This document shows, piece after piece, positions 1 through 6,457 of a stretch of 30,683 bases of DNA. The notes beneath the pieces are model-generated. The model was not told where the DNA came from. It did no database searches and saw nothing but the letters and a program-made list of their open reading frames with translations. Each line of letters begins with the position of its first letter. The stretch's first letter is position 1. The translations under genes were made by a program, and so were the position numbers. The DNA is from Verrucomicrobia bacterium UBA1200 (GTDB lineage Bacteria; Verrucomicrobiota; Kiritimatiellia; RFP12; UBA1067), in the NCBI GenBank assembly GCA_002309765.1, contig DBXY01000016.1, forward strand, positions 1-30,683, given 5' to 3'.

Positions 1-2877
1 GGCGCCACCTCCCGCATCCTCACCTCCACGCTCTACGTGCCTACCCTCCCGCCGCGTACCACCACCTACCTATACAACGACCTCTGCGAGCAGGTCGGCA
101 CCGTCCTCGACGGCATCACCAACCGCACCGATGTCACCTACGAAAAATTCTCCAACGAATGGTGGAAAGTCGAAACCACCACGGTCATTGGTCTCTCAAC
201 CAACTCCCACACCATCACCCGCACGCAGCTCACCGGCCTCTCCGACGTCTGCCGCCGCCACGAGGTAACGATGGTAGGGCGCGTTGTCCCCAACGCGCCG
301 TCGGGAGGGTCGCCGTCCTCGGCGACCGCAACCGTCACCGAAACCATCGCCGCCTACGACTCCGCCACCGGCATCGAAACAGAAACCAGCACCTCCTCCA
401 CCGGCCCCACCGTCATCCGCCGACTCCTCCGTGGAATCCTTGTCTCGACGGAAACATCCGGCGCCGCGACCTTCAACGCCTACGACGCGTTCGGCCGCGT
501 CGCGGCCACCTCCCGGGCCGTCGGGGAGGACGCGCCTTCGCCGCTTCGGTCGTTCGACTACGCACCCTGCGGGGACTTGCTTGACGCGCACACCTACACC
601 AACGCCACCGACTGCACAACCGGGTTCTACGCTTACGACCTCCTCGGCAACTGCACCGCCATAACAGACGCGCTAGGCAACGCCGTGTTCAGGTCTTGCG
701 ACGCATTCGGCAACGTGTTGGCCGAATGGGGCGCGACCTATCCCGTGCGTTGCACGTACGACACCCAAAACCGCCGCACCTCGCTCTCCACCACCCGCGA
801 CGGCGCGGCATGGGACACGACAACGTGGGCTTACGATGCGGCGACCGGCAATTGCCTTTCCAAGACCTACGCCGACAATTCGACAGTAACCTACACCTAC
901 ACGCCGGACAACCTGCCGCTCCGCACAACCTTCGCAAGCGGGCGCTGGAAGGAGAACGTGTACGACTTGCGGCGGCAGGTCGTCGGAACGCTCTCAAGCG
1001 ACGGCGGGGGTGACGCCGCCTTGCGGCGCGACGCATACGGGCGCATCGTTTCGGAATCCAACGCGGTTGTGTCCGCGACATACACTCTTGCCGCCGTCGG
1101 CACGGCGACAAATGAAACGGTAACGGTAGGGACAAACACCTTTGCCATCACGCGCACACTCGACGCCCACGGCAGATTGGGCGGGATGGCTATTCCGGAT
1201 GTCGGCTATTCATTAAGTTACACATACGCCGCCGACGGCAGCGTAGCGTCTATCTCCAACGCGATTGCCGTTGTGGAGTACGCCTACACCCCGGACCGCC
1301 TCGACGCGGGGTACTCGCTGACGCTCCCGAACGGCGTCACATTCGCGCGCGGTCTTACAAGAGACACCTTCCGCCGCTCGCTCGTGACAGCGATAACGAA
1401 TACCGTGAACGGCGTGGCCGCGGAGACGTTAGCCTACGGATATGACGCGCTTAACCGCCCGACTGCCCGCAACAGCGACACCTTCGGCTACAACAATCGC
1501 AGCGAGGTGATTTTCTCACGCAGGGGCGCAGAGAACGCAGAGGATGCATACTCGTATGACGGCATAGGGAATCTCATGTTTTCCGCGTTCAACGCCGCGA
1601 CGAACACATATACTGCCAACAGTCTAAACCAGTACACCTCAATCCTCCTCCCCTTCGCGTCTCCGCGTGAAATAATCCACGACCTCGACGGCAATATGCT
1701 TTCCGACGGTGTGTTCGCATGCGCCTACGATACCGCCAATCGACTCAAGACCGTTTCCTCGAACGGTGTCCTGCTCGCCACGAACTTCTACGACGCGAAG
1801 TCACGCCGCGTGAAGAAGGTGACAGCGGAAGCGACAACAACGTTCTTCTACGACGGCTGGAACCTCGTCGAAGAGCGTGTTTCCTGCACAAACGGCACTA
1901 CTTCCATAATCCATTACTACTGGGGCAAAGACCTCTCCGGCACGTTGCAGGGCGCGGGTGGTGTCGGAGGACTGCTCTGCCTCACGGTCGATGGCTCGAT
2001 CTACATTCCGTGCTACGACAACAACGGCAATGTCACGCGCTATCTTGACGAGAACGGCAATACCGTCGCGCAGTATATGTACGATGCGTTCGGCGAGATT
2101 ATTGCCCAATCCGGCCCGCTCGCCGACTTCTTCCGCCACCGCTTCTCGACGAAACACTTCGATGCCGAAACGGGACTCTACTACTATGGTTACCGATTCT
2201 ATTCGCCGCAACTTATGCGATGGTTAAACCGCGACCCGATAGAGGAAGATGGCGGGGTGAATTTGTATGAGTTTTGTAAGAATTGCCCATTATTATTTTT
2301 TGATCGGCTTGGGGAAACGGCGGTAACCATTAATATGTACACAGAAAAACGGCACGATCAACTGTTTGGCCTTGAAAAATTGTTTTTGATAATTTCTGCC
2401 ACAATTATCGAACCGCCGCATTCAGGACATTTAATTAATTTCATTCAATTGAGAAAGGATGATGACGGGGAATGGAGTGTTGATGCCCGTAAGAATGCAG
2501 AACCCTATTATATTGAGACCTTTGACCTTAAAAACCGCACAACAATTAACGACAAGAAGCAAACCGTCATTTCAATGGGCGATTCGCCTGGAGGTGCTAT
2601 ATCAGATGTTGTTGATTTTTTTGTAGCGGTAGTTGAGATACAAAGGTCTTGTGAAAGAGGCCAAAACTTCACCAAGTCGTTTCGCTGTTTTGACAAAGTG
2701 ACAATACTTGACACTCGAAAATGGCAATATAATACCGCAAATTCTGGTAAACCATTTGTGTTCGAGAATGTTTCTTCTGGGAAAGAAGAAATGCTCCCAA
2801 CATTGAAAACTCTTATTGAGCGCAAAAAATGGGATATAAAATGGCTATGTCCTACAACAGTCACGGAGATAAACTAA
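1..2877 (+). CDS. RHS/YD-repeat protein with unrecognised C-terminal domain (5' end outside window)
   Basis: The reading frame is open from base 1, so the GTG at 37 is probably not the true start and the N-terminus lies to the left. About 760 residues are YD-type RHS repeats, with many YDxxGN and YxYDxxNR-like units. They lead into the conserved core (YYYGYRFYSPQLMRWLNRDP, then NLYEFCKN) and a junction DRLG at 2302-2313. The last ~187 residues (2314-2877) are different: AT-rich DNA, no YD repeats, and no family I recognise. By analogy with RHS proteins, the repeats form a shell around a variable C-terminal effector; that this tail is a toxin is inference. A small lipoprotein gene starts on the stop codon (TAATG), fitting an effector/immunity pair. 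Palindromic repeats are inserted in frame at 278-327 and 1510-1676. No signal peptide can be judged. Confidence 0.9.
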   Translation, partial: GATSRILTSTLYVPTLPPRTTTYLYNDLCEQVGTVLDGITNRTDVTYEKFSNEWWKVETTTVIGLSTNSHTITRTQLTGLSDVCRRHEVTMVGRVVPNAPSGGSPSSATATVTETIAAYDSATGIETETSTSSTGPTVIRRLLRGILVSTETSGAATFNAYDAFGRVAATSRAVGEDAPSPLRSFDYAPCGDLLDAHTYTNATDCTTGFYAYDLLGNCTAITDALGNAVFRSCDAFGNVLAEWGATYPVRCTYDTQNRRTSLSTTRDGAAWDTTTWAYDAATGNCLSKTYADNSTVTYTYTPDNLPLRTTFASGRWKENVYDLRRQVVGTLSSDGGGDAALRRDAYGRIVSESNAVVSATYTLAAVGTATNETVTVGTNTFAITRTLDAHGRLGGMAIPDVGYSLSYTYAADGSVASISNAIAVVEYAYTPDRLDAGYSLTLPNGVTFARGLTRDTFRRSLVTAITNTVNGVAAETLAYGYDALNRPTARNSDTFGYNNRSEVIFSRRGAENAEDAYSYDGIGNLMFSAFNAATNTYTANSLNQYTSILLPFASPREIIHDLDGNMLSDGVFACAYDTANRLKTVSSNGVLLATNFYDAKSRRVKKVTAEATTTFFYDGWNLVEERVSCTNGTTSIIHYYWGKDLSGTLQGAGGVGGLLCLTVDGSIYIPCYDNNGNVTRYLDENGNTVAQYMYDAFGEIIAQSGPLADFFRHRFSTKHFDAETGLYYYGYRFYSPQLMRWLNRDPIEEDGGVNLYEFCKNCPLLFFDRLGETAVTINMYTEKRHDQLFGLEKLFLIISATIIEPPHSGHLINFIQLRKDDDGEWSVDARKNAEPYYIETFDLKNRTTINDKKQTVISMGDSPGGAISDVVDFFVAVVEIQRSCERGQNFTKSFRCFDKVTILDTRKWQYNTANSGKPFVFENVSSGKEEMLPTLKTLIERKKWDIKWLCPTTVTEIN
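278..327. repeat. Two adjacent palindromes inside the RHS coding sequence (REP-like)
   Basis: GGCGCGTTG (278-286) and CAACGCGCC (291-299) form a perfect 9-bp stem with a 4-base loop. GGTCGCCG (308-315) and CGGCGACC (320-327) form a perfect 8-bp stem with a 4-base loop. They are translated in frame as a Gly/Pro/Ser-rich stretch (GRVVPNAPSGGSPSS) that does not look like a YD repeat. I read this as a small dispersed palindromic element inserted without breaking the frame. That it is dispersed in the genome is inference, since only one copy is in the window. Confidence 0.6.
1476..2282 (+). repeat. Duplicated RHS core, copy 1 (partner 3781-4587)
   Basis: This segment is collinear with 3781-4587 at a constant offset of 2305 bases, without indels. 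From 1476 to 1716 only one mismatch is seen (1655 T versus 3960 C). From 1717 on, substitutions become frequent, many at third codon positions. Similarity stops just after the NLYxFCKN motif, right before the two different C-terminal domains. Confidence 0.9.
1510..1676. repeat. Imperfect inverted-repeat element in the RHS core (copy 1)
   Basis: The left arm at 1510-1544 (containing TTTCTCACGCAGGGGCGCAG) and the right arm at 1645-1676 (containing TCGCGTCTCCGCGTGAAAT) are imperfect reverse complements. The left arm is translated as FSRRGAENAEDA, an unusual string for an RHS repeat. The element is read through in frame. A second copy lies at 3815-3981 in the orphan module and a half copy at 6111-6145. 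Confidence 0.55.
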
Positions 2878-3527
2878 TGAGAATAATCATCACCACAGCC
2901 TTGATTTGTTTGTTTAATATGGTTTCTGGATGCATATTAAGTGGTAATAGGGTACATGTTTATGTCGCGCAAATCAGCCGCGATTCAACAGATATTGTCT
3001 CCAGAACATTTGACGCGAATGACAAAATGTCCCAACAGTTCCAAGGAGACCGTTGGGTTCTCAAACACTTTTTCGATGAAGATTGCCGTGACCAGAATAT
3101 CTGCCCCACATTCATGAGGGTCGATTTCATGGTCGCCATACATAATTGCACAAGTGATAAACTCTACCTCTATGATGAGGAATTCTCAACTGGGTATTAT
3201 AATCTTACACTGGATGTACGGCGCCGCAATGGTGAAATTGTTACACTCACCAAACAGGAGGGGGCATGGTATCGGAATTATCCGAGAATGATTGTTGTGC
3301 CGCCGGGCACATTCCTGCTTTATCCAGTTACCCTGCAACCTTCGGTATGGAAGAACTTGCCGAATTTCGACATCGGCGAGGAGATTTTGGTCAAGGCGCG
3401 GTTTCGAAATGGGGAAATAATGCGGGGCATGAATTTGAAACCTCAGAAACCATATATTCTTGAAAGCATCTGGACGCCTATCATAATCAAAGGAACTCGA
3501 AGCTATGATCCGCTTATTGGAAAATAA
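2877..3527 (+). CDS. Small lipoprotein, candidate immunity partner of the first RHS tail
   Basis: The start is set at the ATG at 2877 because it overlaps the RHS stop codon (TAATG), has GGAG about 10 bases upstream, and begins directly with a lipoprotein signal. A charged start and a hydrophobic stretch are followed by the lipobox VSGC, with the lipidated cysteine at residue 19. The mature part (about 198 residues) looks like an all-beta domain. It contains VVPPGTFLLYPVTL, reminiscent of Ig-like folds. I recognise no family. The translational coupling to the RHS gene suggests an accessory or immunity function at the membrane, facing the periplasm; this is inference. An in-frame upstream ATG at 2829 would add 16 residues before the signal and is unlikely. 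Confidence 0.8.
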   Translation: MRIIITTALICLFNMVSGCILSGNRVHVYVAQISRDSTDIVSRTFDANDKMSQQFQGDRWVLKHFFDEDCRDQNICPTFMRVDFMVAIHNCTSDKLYLYDEEFSTGYYNLTLDVRRRNGEIVTLTKQEGAWYRNYPRMIVVPPGTFLLYPVTLQPSVWKNLPNFDIGEEILVKARFRNGEIMRGMNLKPQKPYILESIWTPIIIKGTRSYDPLIGK

Positions 3528-3559
3528 TTTTTACGTAGTGCGCGAAAGTAACCGCACTG

Positions 3560-5188
3560 TTGTGGAACTTACTGCACCATATCGGGTGCGATTACTTCTG
3601 CAAACTACCCCAAACGAAAAATCGCACCACAAGCATTGCAATCTGCCTCAAAATGATGTATAGTATTGCCGTTGTTTTTGAGAGTGTGCAACACGATTTG
3701 CCATGTTCGGCAGCTGAACGTGACGCCAAAGGGTTTCTGATGCCGCGCCATTCCACGCATTTTAATAATCTTTTTCTTGCCGACACCTTCGGCTACAACA
3801 ATCGCAGCGAGGTGATTTTCTCACGCAGGGGCGCAGAGAACGCAGAGGATGCATACTCGTATGACGGCATAGGGAATCTCATGTTTTCCGCGTTCAACGC
3901 CGCGACGAACACATATACTGCCAACAGTCTAAACCAGTACACCTCAATCCTCCTCCCCTCCGCGTCTCCGCGTGAAATAATCCACGACCTCGACGGCAAT
4001 ATGCTTTCCGACGGTGTGTTCACATACGCCTACGACGCCGCCAACCGACTCAAGACAGTTTCATCGAACGGGGTATTGCTCGTTACCAACTTATACGACG
4101 CGAGATCCCGCCGCGTGAAGAAGGTTACAGCGGAAGCGGCGACAACGTTCTTCTACGATGGATGGAACCTTATCGAAGAGCGTGTCGCCTACACAAACGG
4201 CATAACTTCCACAATCCATTACTACTGGGGCAAAGACCTCTCCGGCACGTTGCAGGGCGCGGGTGGCGTCGGTGGACTGCTCTACCTCACGGTCGATGAC
4301 ACGATCTACATTCCATGCTACGACAACAATGGTAACATCACTCGCTACCTCGACGCAAACGGTGCCACCATTGCGCGGTATACCTACGATGCTTTCGGAA
4401 AACTCATTTCCCAATCCGGTGCCCTTTCCAACCTATTCCGGTATCGCTTCTCGACGAAATACTTTGATGCCGAAACGGGTCTCTACTACTACGGTTACCG
4501 CTTCTACCATCCCATCCTCATGCGGTGGCTAAATCGCGATCCGATAGAGGAAGAAGGTGGGGTGAATTTGTATGCATTTTGCAAGAACGATACCTTTATT
4601 ATTCATGACTTATTAGGATTACAAAAACAATTAATTGGGATAAAATATGTTTATCCAAAGCATGGTAAATTTTCAGAAGCTTTAAATGATTTCTTAAATG
4701 GCGGTCAATCAATGCACTATTTGTATACATATCCCGATTCTGCAACAATAAGGCTGGCTAATCATCCAAACGTGTTACCCGCTTGGAAGCATTTTTCAAG
4801 AGTCCATTGCGGAAAATCACATGAGGAGAAAGGAACAATCAACTACACGGCTTCATGGCGGCAGTTTTTTAGAGATTTGTGGACTTTATGGGGGACTTAT
4901 AATATTAACAACACATTAAATGTTCCAAACAGTAACGCGCAAGACTGGGGCTATGAAATCTTGGGATCTTTCAGAGGATACTACACTATCACCCTTGATT
5001 GTAAAAGGTGCGTTAAGACGCTAAAAATGCAAATCAATAATTCCTTTTCAATGTCATCTCTTACCCGTAATCCTTTCTCAAAAAAACCATTATTAACTAA
5101 ACCAATTCTTAATCCTGTGTTCCAGACATTTGTTTACAATGTTGAATGGAATGCATCTTGGGATGGCGTGGAAATAAGGAGCAGATAA
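3560..5188 (+). CDS. Orphan 5'-truncated RHS module with a second, different C-terminal domain
   Basis: The frame opens at a TTG (3560), with in-frame ATGs at 3653, 3656 and 3740, so the start is uncertain. The first ~74 residues show no RHS character and probably derive from non-coding DNA. From 3781 the protein copies the RHS core of the upstream gene (ending YYYGYRFYHPILMRWLNRDP and NLYAFCKN). It then changes at the junction DLLG (4607-4618) into a ~189-residue tail unrelated to the first. That tail is AT-rich and contains CGKSH and CKRC motifs, but no family I can name. It lacks the long repeat shell and any secretion signal, as in displaced orphan rhs tips of enterobacteria. It may be a silent cassette that can recombine onto the full-length gene. 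The next gene begins on its stop codon. Confidence 0.75.
   Translation: MWNLLHHIGCDYFCKLPQTKNRTTSIAICLKMMYSIAVVFESVQHDLPCSAAERDAKGFLMPRHSTHFNNLFLADTFGYNNRSEVIFSRRGAENAEDAYSYDGIGNLMFSAFNAATNTYTANSLNQYTSILLPSASPREIIHDLDGNMLSDGVFTYAYDAANRLKTVSSNGVLLVTNLYDARSRRVKKVTAEAATTFFYDGWNLIEERVAYTNGITSTIHYYWGKDLSGTLQGAGGVGGLLYLTVDDTIYIPCYDNNGNITRYLDANGATIARYTYDAFGKLISQSGALSNLFRYRFSTKYFDAETGLYYYGYRFYHPILMRWLNRDPIEEEGGVNLYAFCKNDTFIIHDLLGLQKQLIGIKYVYPKHGKFSEALNDFLNGGQSMHYLYTYPDSATIRLANHPNVLPAWKHFSRVHCGKSHEEKGTINYTASWRQFFRDLWTLWGTYNINNTLNVPNSNAQDWGYEILGSFRGYYTITLDCKRCVKTLKMQINNSFSMSSLTRNPFSKKPLLTKPILNPVFQTFVYNVEWNASWDGVEIRSR
3571..3606. repeat. 36-bp direct repeat, left copy, flanking the orphan RHS module
   Basis: Bases 3571-3606 match 6146-6181 with a single mismatch (A versus G at the sixth base). 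Similarity fades quickly on both sides. The two copies bracket about 2.5 kb holding the orphan RHS core, its new C-terminal domain and the following membrane protein gene. Confidence 0.8.
3636..3664 (+). promoter_or_regulatory. Possible sigma-70-like promoter ahead of the orphan RHS module
   Basis: TTGCAA (3636-3641), a 17-base spacer and TATAGT (3659-3664) make a fair -35/-10 match. It sits in non-RHS DNA between the left 36-bp repeat and the duplicated core. If used, translation of the orphan would start at or after the ATG at 3740. This is pattern matching only. Confidence 0.3.
3781..4587 (+). repeat. Duplicated RHS core, copy 2 (partner 1476-2282)
   Basis: This copy is collinear with 1476-2282. 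Its left boundary is abrupt: bases before 3781 do not match the upstream gene. Its first 241 bases are nearly identical to the partner, and the rest is clearly diverged. Confidence 0.9.
3815..3981. repeat. Imperfect inverted-repeat element (copy 2)
   Basis: This is the same element as at 1510-1676, lying within the nearly identical part of the duplication. One base differs (3960). Confidence 0.55.
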
Positions 5189-6027
5189 TGCGCAGAAATA
5201 AGTCGATATTTGGACTGTTGGTTACAACCGCACTTACCGTTATTTCCATATTGGTAATGTACAATGACCGTTTTGAGGGGGCAAGGTATATGATAGACGA
5301 CAATCGTAGGATACCTTTGTGGTTTCCATACGAATTGTCTGAATGTGACTTTGGCGAGAATGTGATGCTTGGAACCTGGACAAACAACAATGTGTCTCAC
5401 GCATTGTGCTGTGCCACCAGTAGACTGGAATTAGCTCTGTTAAGCTCCGATGGGATTTACAGTTTCAGAGTACAAGACAACGTGTTGTGTGGCAAACGGC
5501 AACTCCGTGATTCTATGACAGGTGATTGTTTCGGGAGACGGTATTTCATATTTTCTACAAATTATGTTTCTTTGAAAAATTTTGAATCTGAAGCCGCATA
5601 CTTAAAAGAATGCGCGTCGTACGGGATTGACGGGACTAGACTAGAAAATTTCGACAGTAATTTCAACGCATATTGGTCAAACAAAGGAAAGATTACGCCT
5701 ATTAGAGTTTACAAAAGCTTCCTTAGAAGCGGATTCTCAAGGAGCGAGGGGATTTGTCTGTTTTTTTTAGCATTTCTGTGGATTTGCGTTTTGCTGAAAA
5801 TGCATCGTAATGACGAATCACCGCCTCTTCAATCATTCGACATTGAGAATGTAATTCAAAAGAATTCCGGCAATTTGCAAGATGCTGGCGTTGGCGACGA
5901 TATGCCATTCCTCGTTGAAGATGGTTCCATCTACGTTCCGTGCTATGATACAGTGAATGAAGGTAAGAGTTTGCCGCATGGATATTTTGAGTCAACGAAA
6001 AGAAAAAACAATCATTCAATAGAATAG
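5188..6027 (+). CDS. Two-TM membrane protein, candidate immunity partner of the orphan RHS tail, with an RHS remnant at its C-terminus
   Basis: The ATG at 5188 overlaps the stop of the orphan RHS frame (TAATG) and follows a strong AAGGAGC ribosome site, so it is preferred over the upstream ATG at 5146. The 279-residue product has a hydrophobic segment at about residues 7-25. A middle region of about 160 residues with several cysteines follows, then a second hydrophobic segment at about 189-207 (ICLFFLAFLWICVLL). I recognise no family. The two membrane segments suggest that the middle region faces the periplasm. The tail (about 5865-5950) contains LQDAGVG followed by DGSIYVPCYD. This matches LQGAGGVG and DGSIYIPCYD in the RHS core, so a fragment of an RHS gene appears to be fused in frame. 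An immunity role is inference from position. Confidence 0.7.
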   Translation: MRRNKSIFGLLVTTALTVISILVMYNDRFEGARYMIDDNRRIPLWFPYELSECDFGENVMLGTWTNNNVSHALCCATSRLELALLSSDGIYSFRVQDNVLCGKRQLRDSMTGDCFGRRYFIFSTNYVSLKNFESEAAYLKECASYGIDGTRLENFDSNFNAYWSNKGKITPIRVYKSFLRSGFSRSEGICLFFLAFLWICVLLKMHRNDESPPLQSFDIENVIQKNSGNLQDAGVGDDMPFLVEDGSIYVPCYDTVNEGKSLPHGYFESTKRKNNHSIE

Positions 6028-6188
6028 TGTAAACTATTGTCTGAAAATTCACTTTTGTCTGGTTTATGATAGGTTGACGGTTGCAATGTCAACTCCCTAA
6101 ACCAGTGGTCATTCTCCGCGACTCTGCGGCTCCAAGAGAAATTATACTGCGCCATATCGGGTGCGATTACTTCTGCAAACTTGCCCAT
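6012..6188 (-). CDS. Possible 58-residue ORF or gene remnant
   Basis: On the minus strand an ATG (6186-6188) is preceded closely by a good Shine-Dalgarno-like GGAAG, with a second GAGGAAA further upstream. It opens a 58-codon frame starting MGKFAEVIAPDMAQ and ending at 6012. The first 12-14 codons correspond to the 36-bp repeat. The next codons correspond to the half inverted-repeat element (SRRVAEN, compare SRRGAEN in the RHS core). The frame overlaps the 3' end of the membrane protein gene by 16 bases. At the other repeat copy (3571-3606) the same reading is closed by stops on both sides. It could be the 5' end of a gene broken by repeat insertion, or chance. Confidence 0.25.
   Translation of the reverse strand: MGKFAEVIAPDMAQYNFSWSRRVAENDHWFRELTLQPSTYHKPDKSEFSDNSLHYSIE
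6111..6145. repeat. Half copy of the inverted-repeat element
   Basis: Read on the minus strand, this matches the left arm of the element at 1510-1544 imperfectly (TTTCTC, then a GCAGAG core, then GCGGAGA). It directly abuts the right 36-bp direct repeat. Confidence 0.4.
6146..6181. repeat. 36-bp direct repeat, right copy
   Basis: This is the same orientation and sequence as 3571-3606 apart from one base. It marks the right end of the orphan RHS module. Confidence 0.8.
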
Positions 6189-6210
6189 AACTTCCTTTAT
6201 TTCCTCTTAC

Positions 6211-6295
6211 TTGCTTTCGCTGCTGGGAGTTTTGGAGAATGAGTAAATTGATGAATTTTCTCCTTAACTCCGAGACTCCCCTATAACGAAAGCAA
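6211..6295. repeat. Imperfect long inverted repeat
   Basis: TTGCTTTCG (6211-6219) pairs with CGAAAGCAA (6287-6295). Inside, GGGAGT and GGAGAA pair with ACTCCC and TTCTCC, giving a mostly paired stem of about 30 bases around an AT-rich loop. It could be a terminator-like structure for the RHS region, a small non-autonomous element, or the leader of the minus-strand ORF at 6012-6188. Confidence 0.5.
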
Positions 6296-6372
6296 TCATC
6301 AAAGTTATCCTCATTTACATTCTCGTGTTAAGCGCGGGCGGCGGGCTACACCCTAAAATCTTTTTTGGCGGC

Positions 6373-6401
6373 TTGACTTTTGCCGCATAAAATGTTAAAT
6401 T
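6373..6401 (+). promoter_or_regulatory. Sigma-70-like promoter of the large secreted protein gene
   Basis: TTGACT (6373-6378), a 17-base spacer and TAAATT (6396-6401) are followed by AT-rich DNA. A clear AAGGAGAG ribosome site lies shortly before the ATG at 6458. Spacing and context are good. Confidence 0.55.
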
Positions 6402-6457
6402 TTTATTGTTATTTACTAGTTCTGTTTTTATGGTATGGCATATAAGGAGAGTGTGGT

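Larger units (their letters stand above)
6028..6457. other. 430-base gap with RHS debris and repeats
   Basis: No convincing plus-strand gene is present. The stretch around 6090-6145 contains CTAAACCAGT followed by an inverted-repeat half, resembling 1623-1676 in the RHS core, so it is probably RHS debris. Next come the right 36-bp repeat (6146-6181), an imperfect hairpin (6211-6295), a short GC-rich block near 6331-6352, and the promoter region of the large secreted protein gene. Confidence 0.6.

Noticed and set aside
3537..3558. Short hairpin AGTGCG/CGCACT after the lipoprotein gene
   Set aside because: The stem is only 6 bp with a 10-base loop and no T run; not convincing as a terminator.
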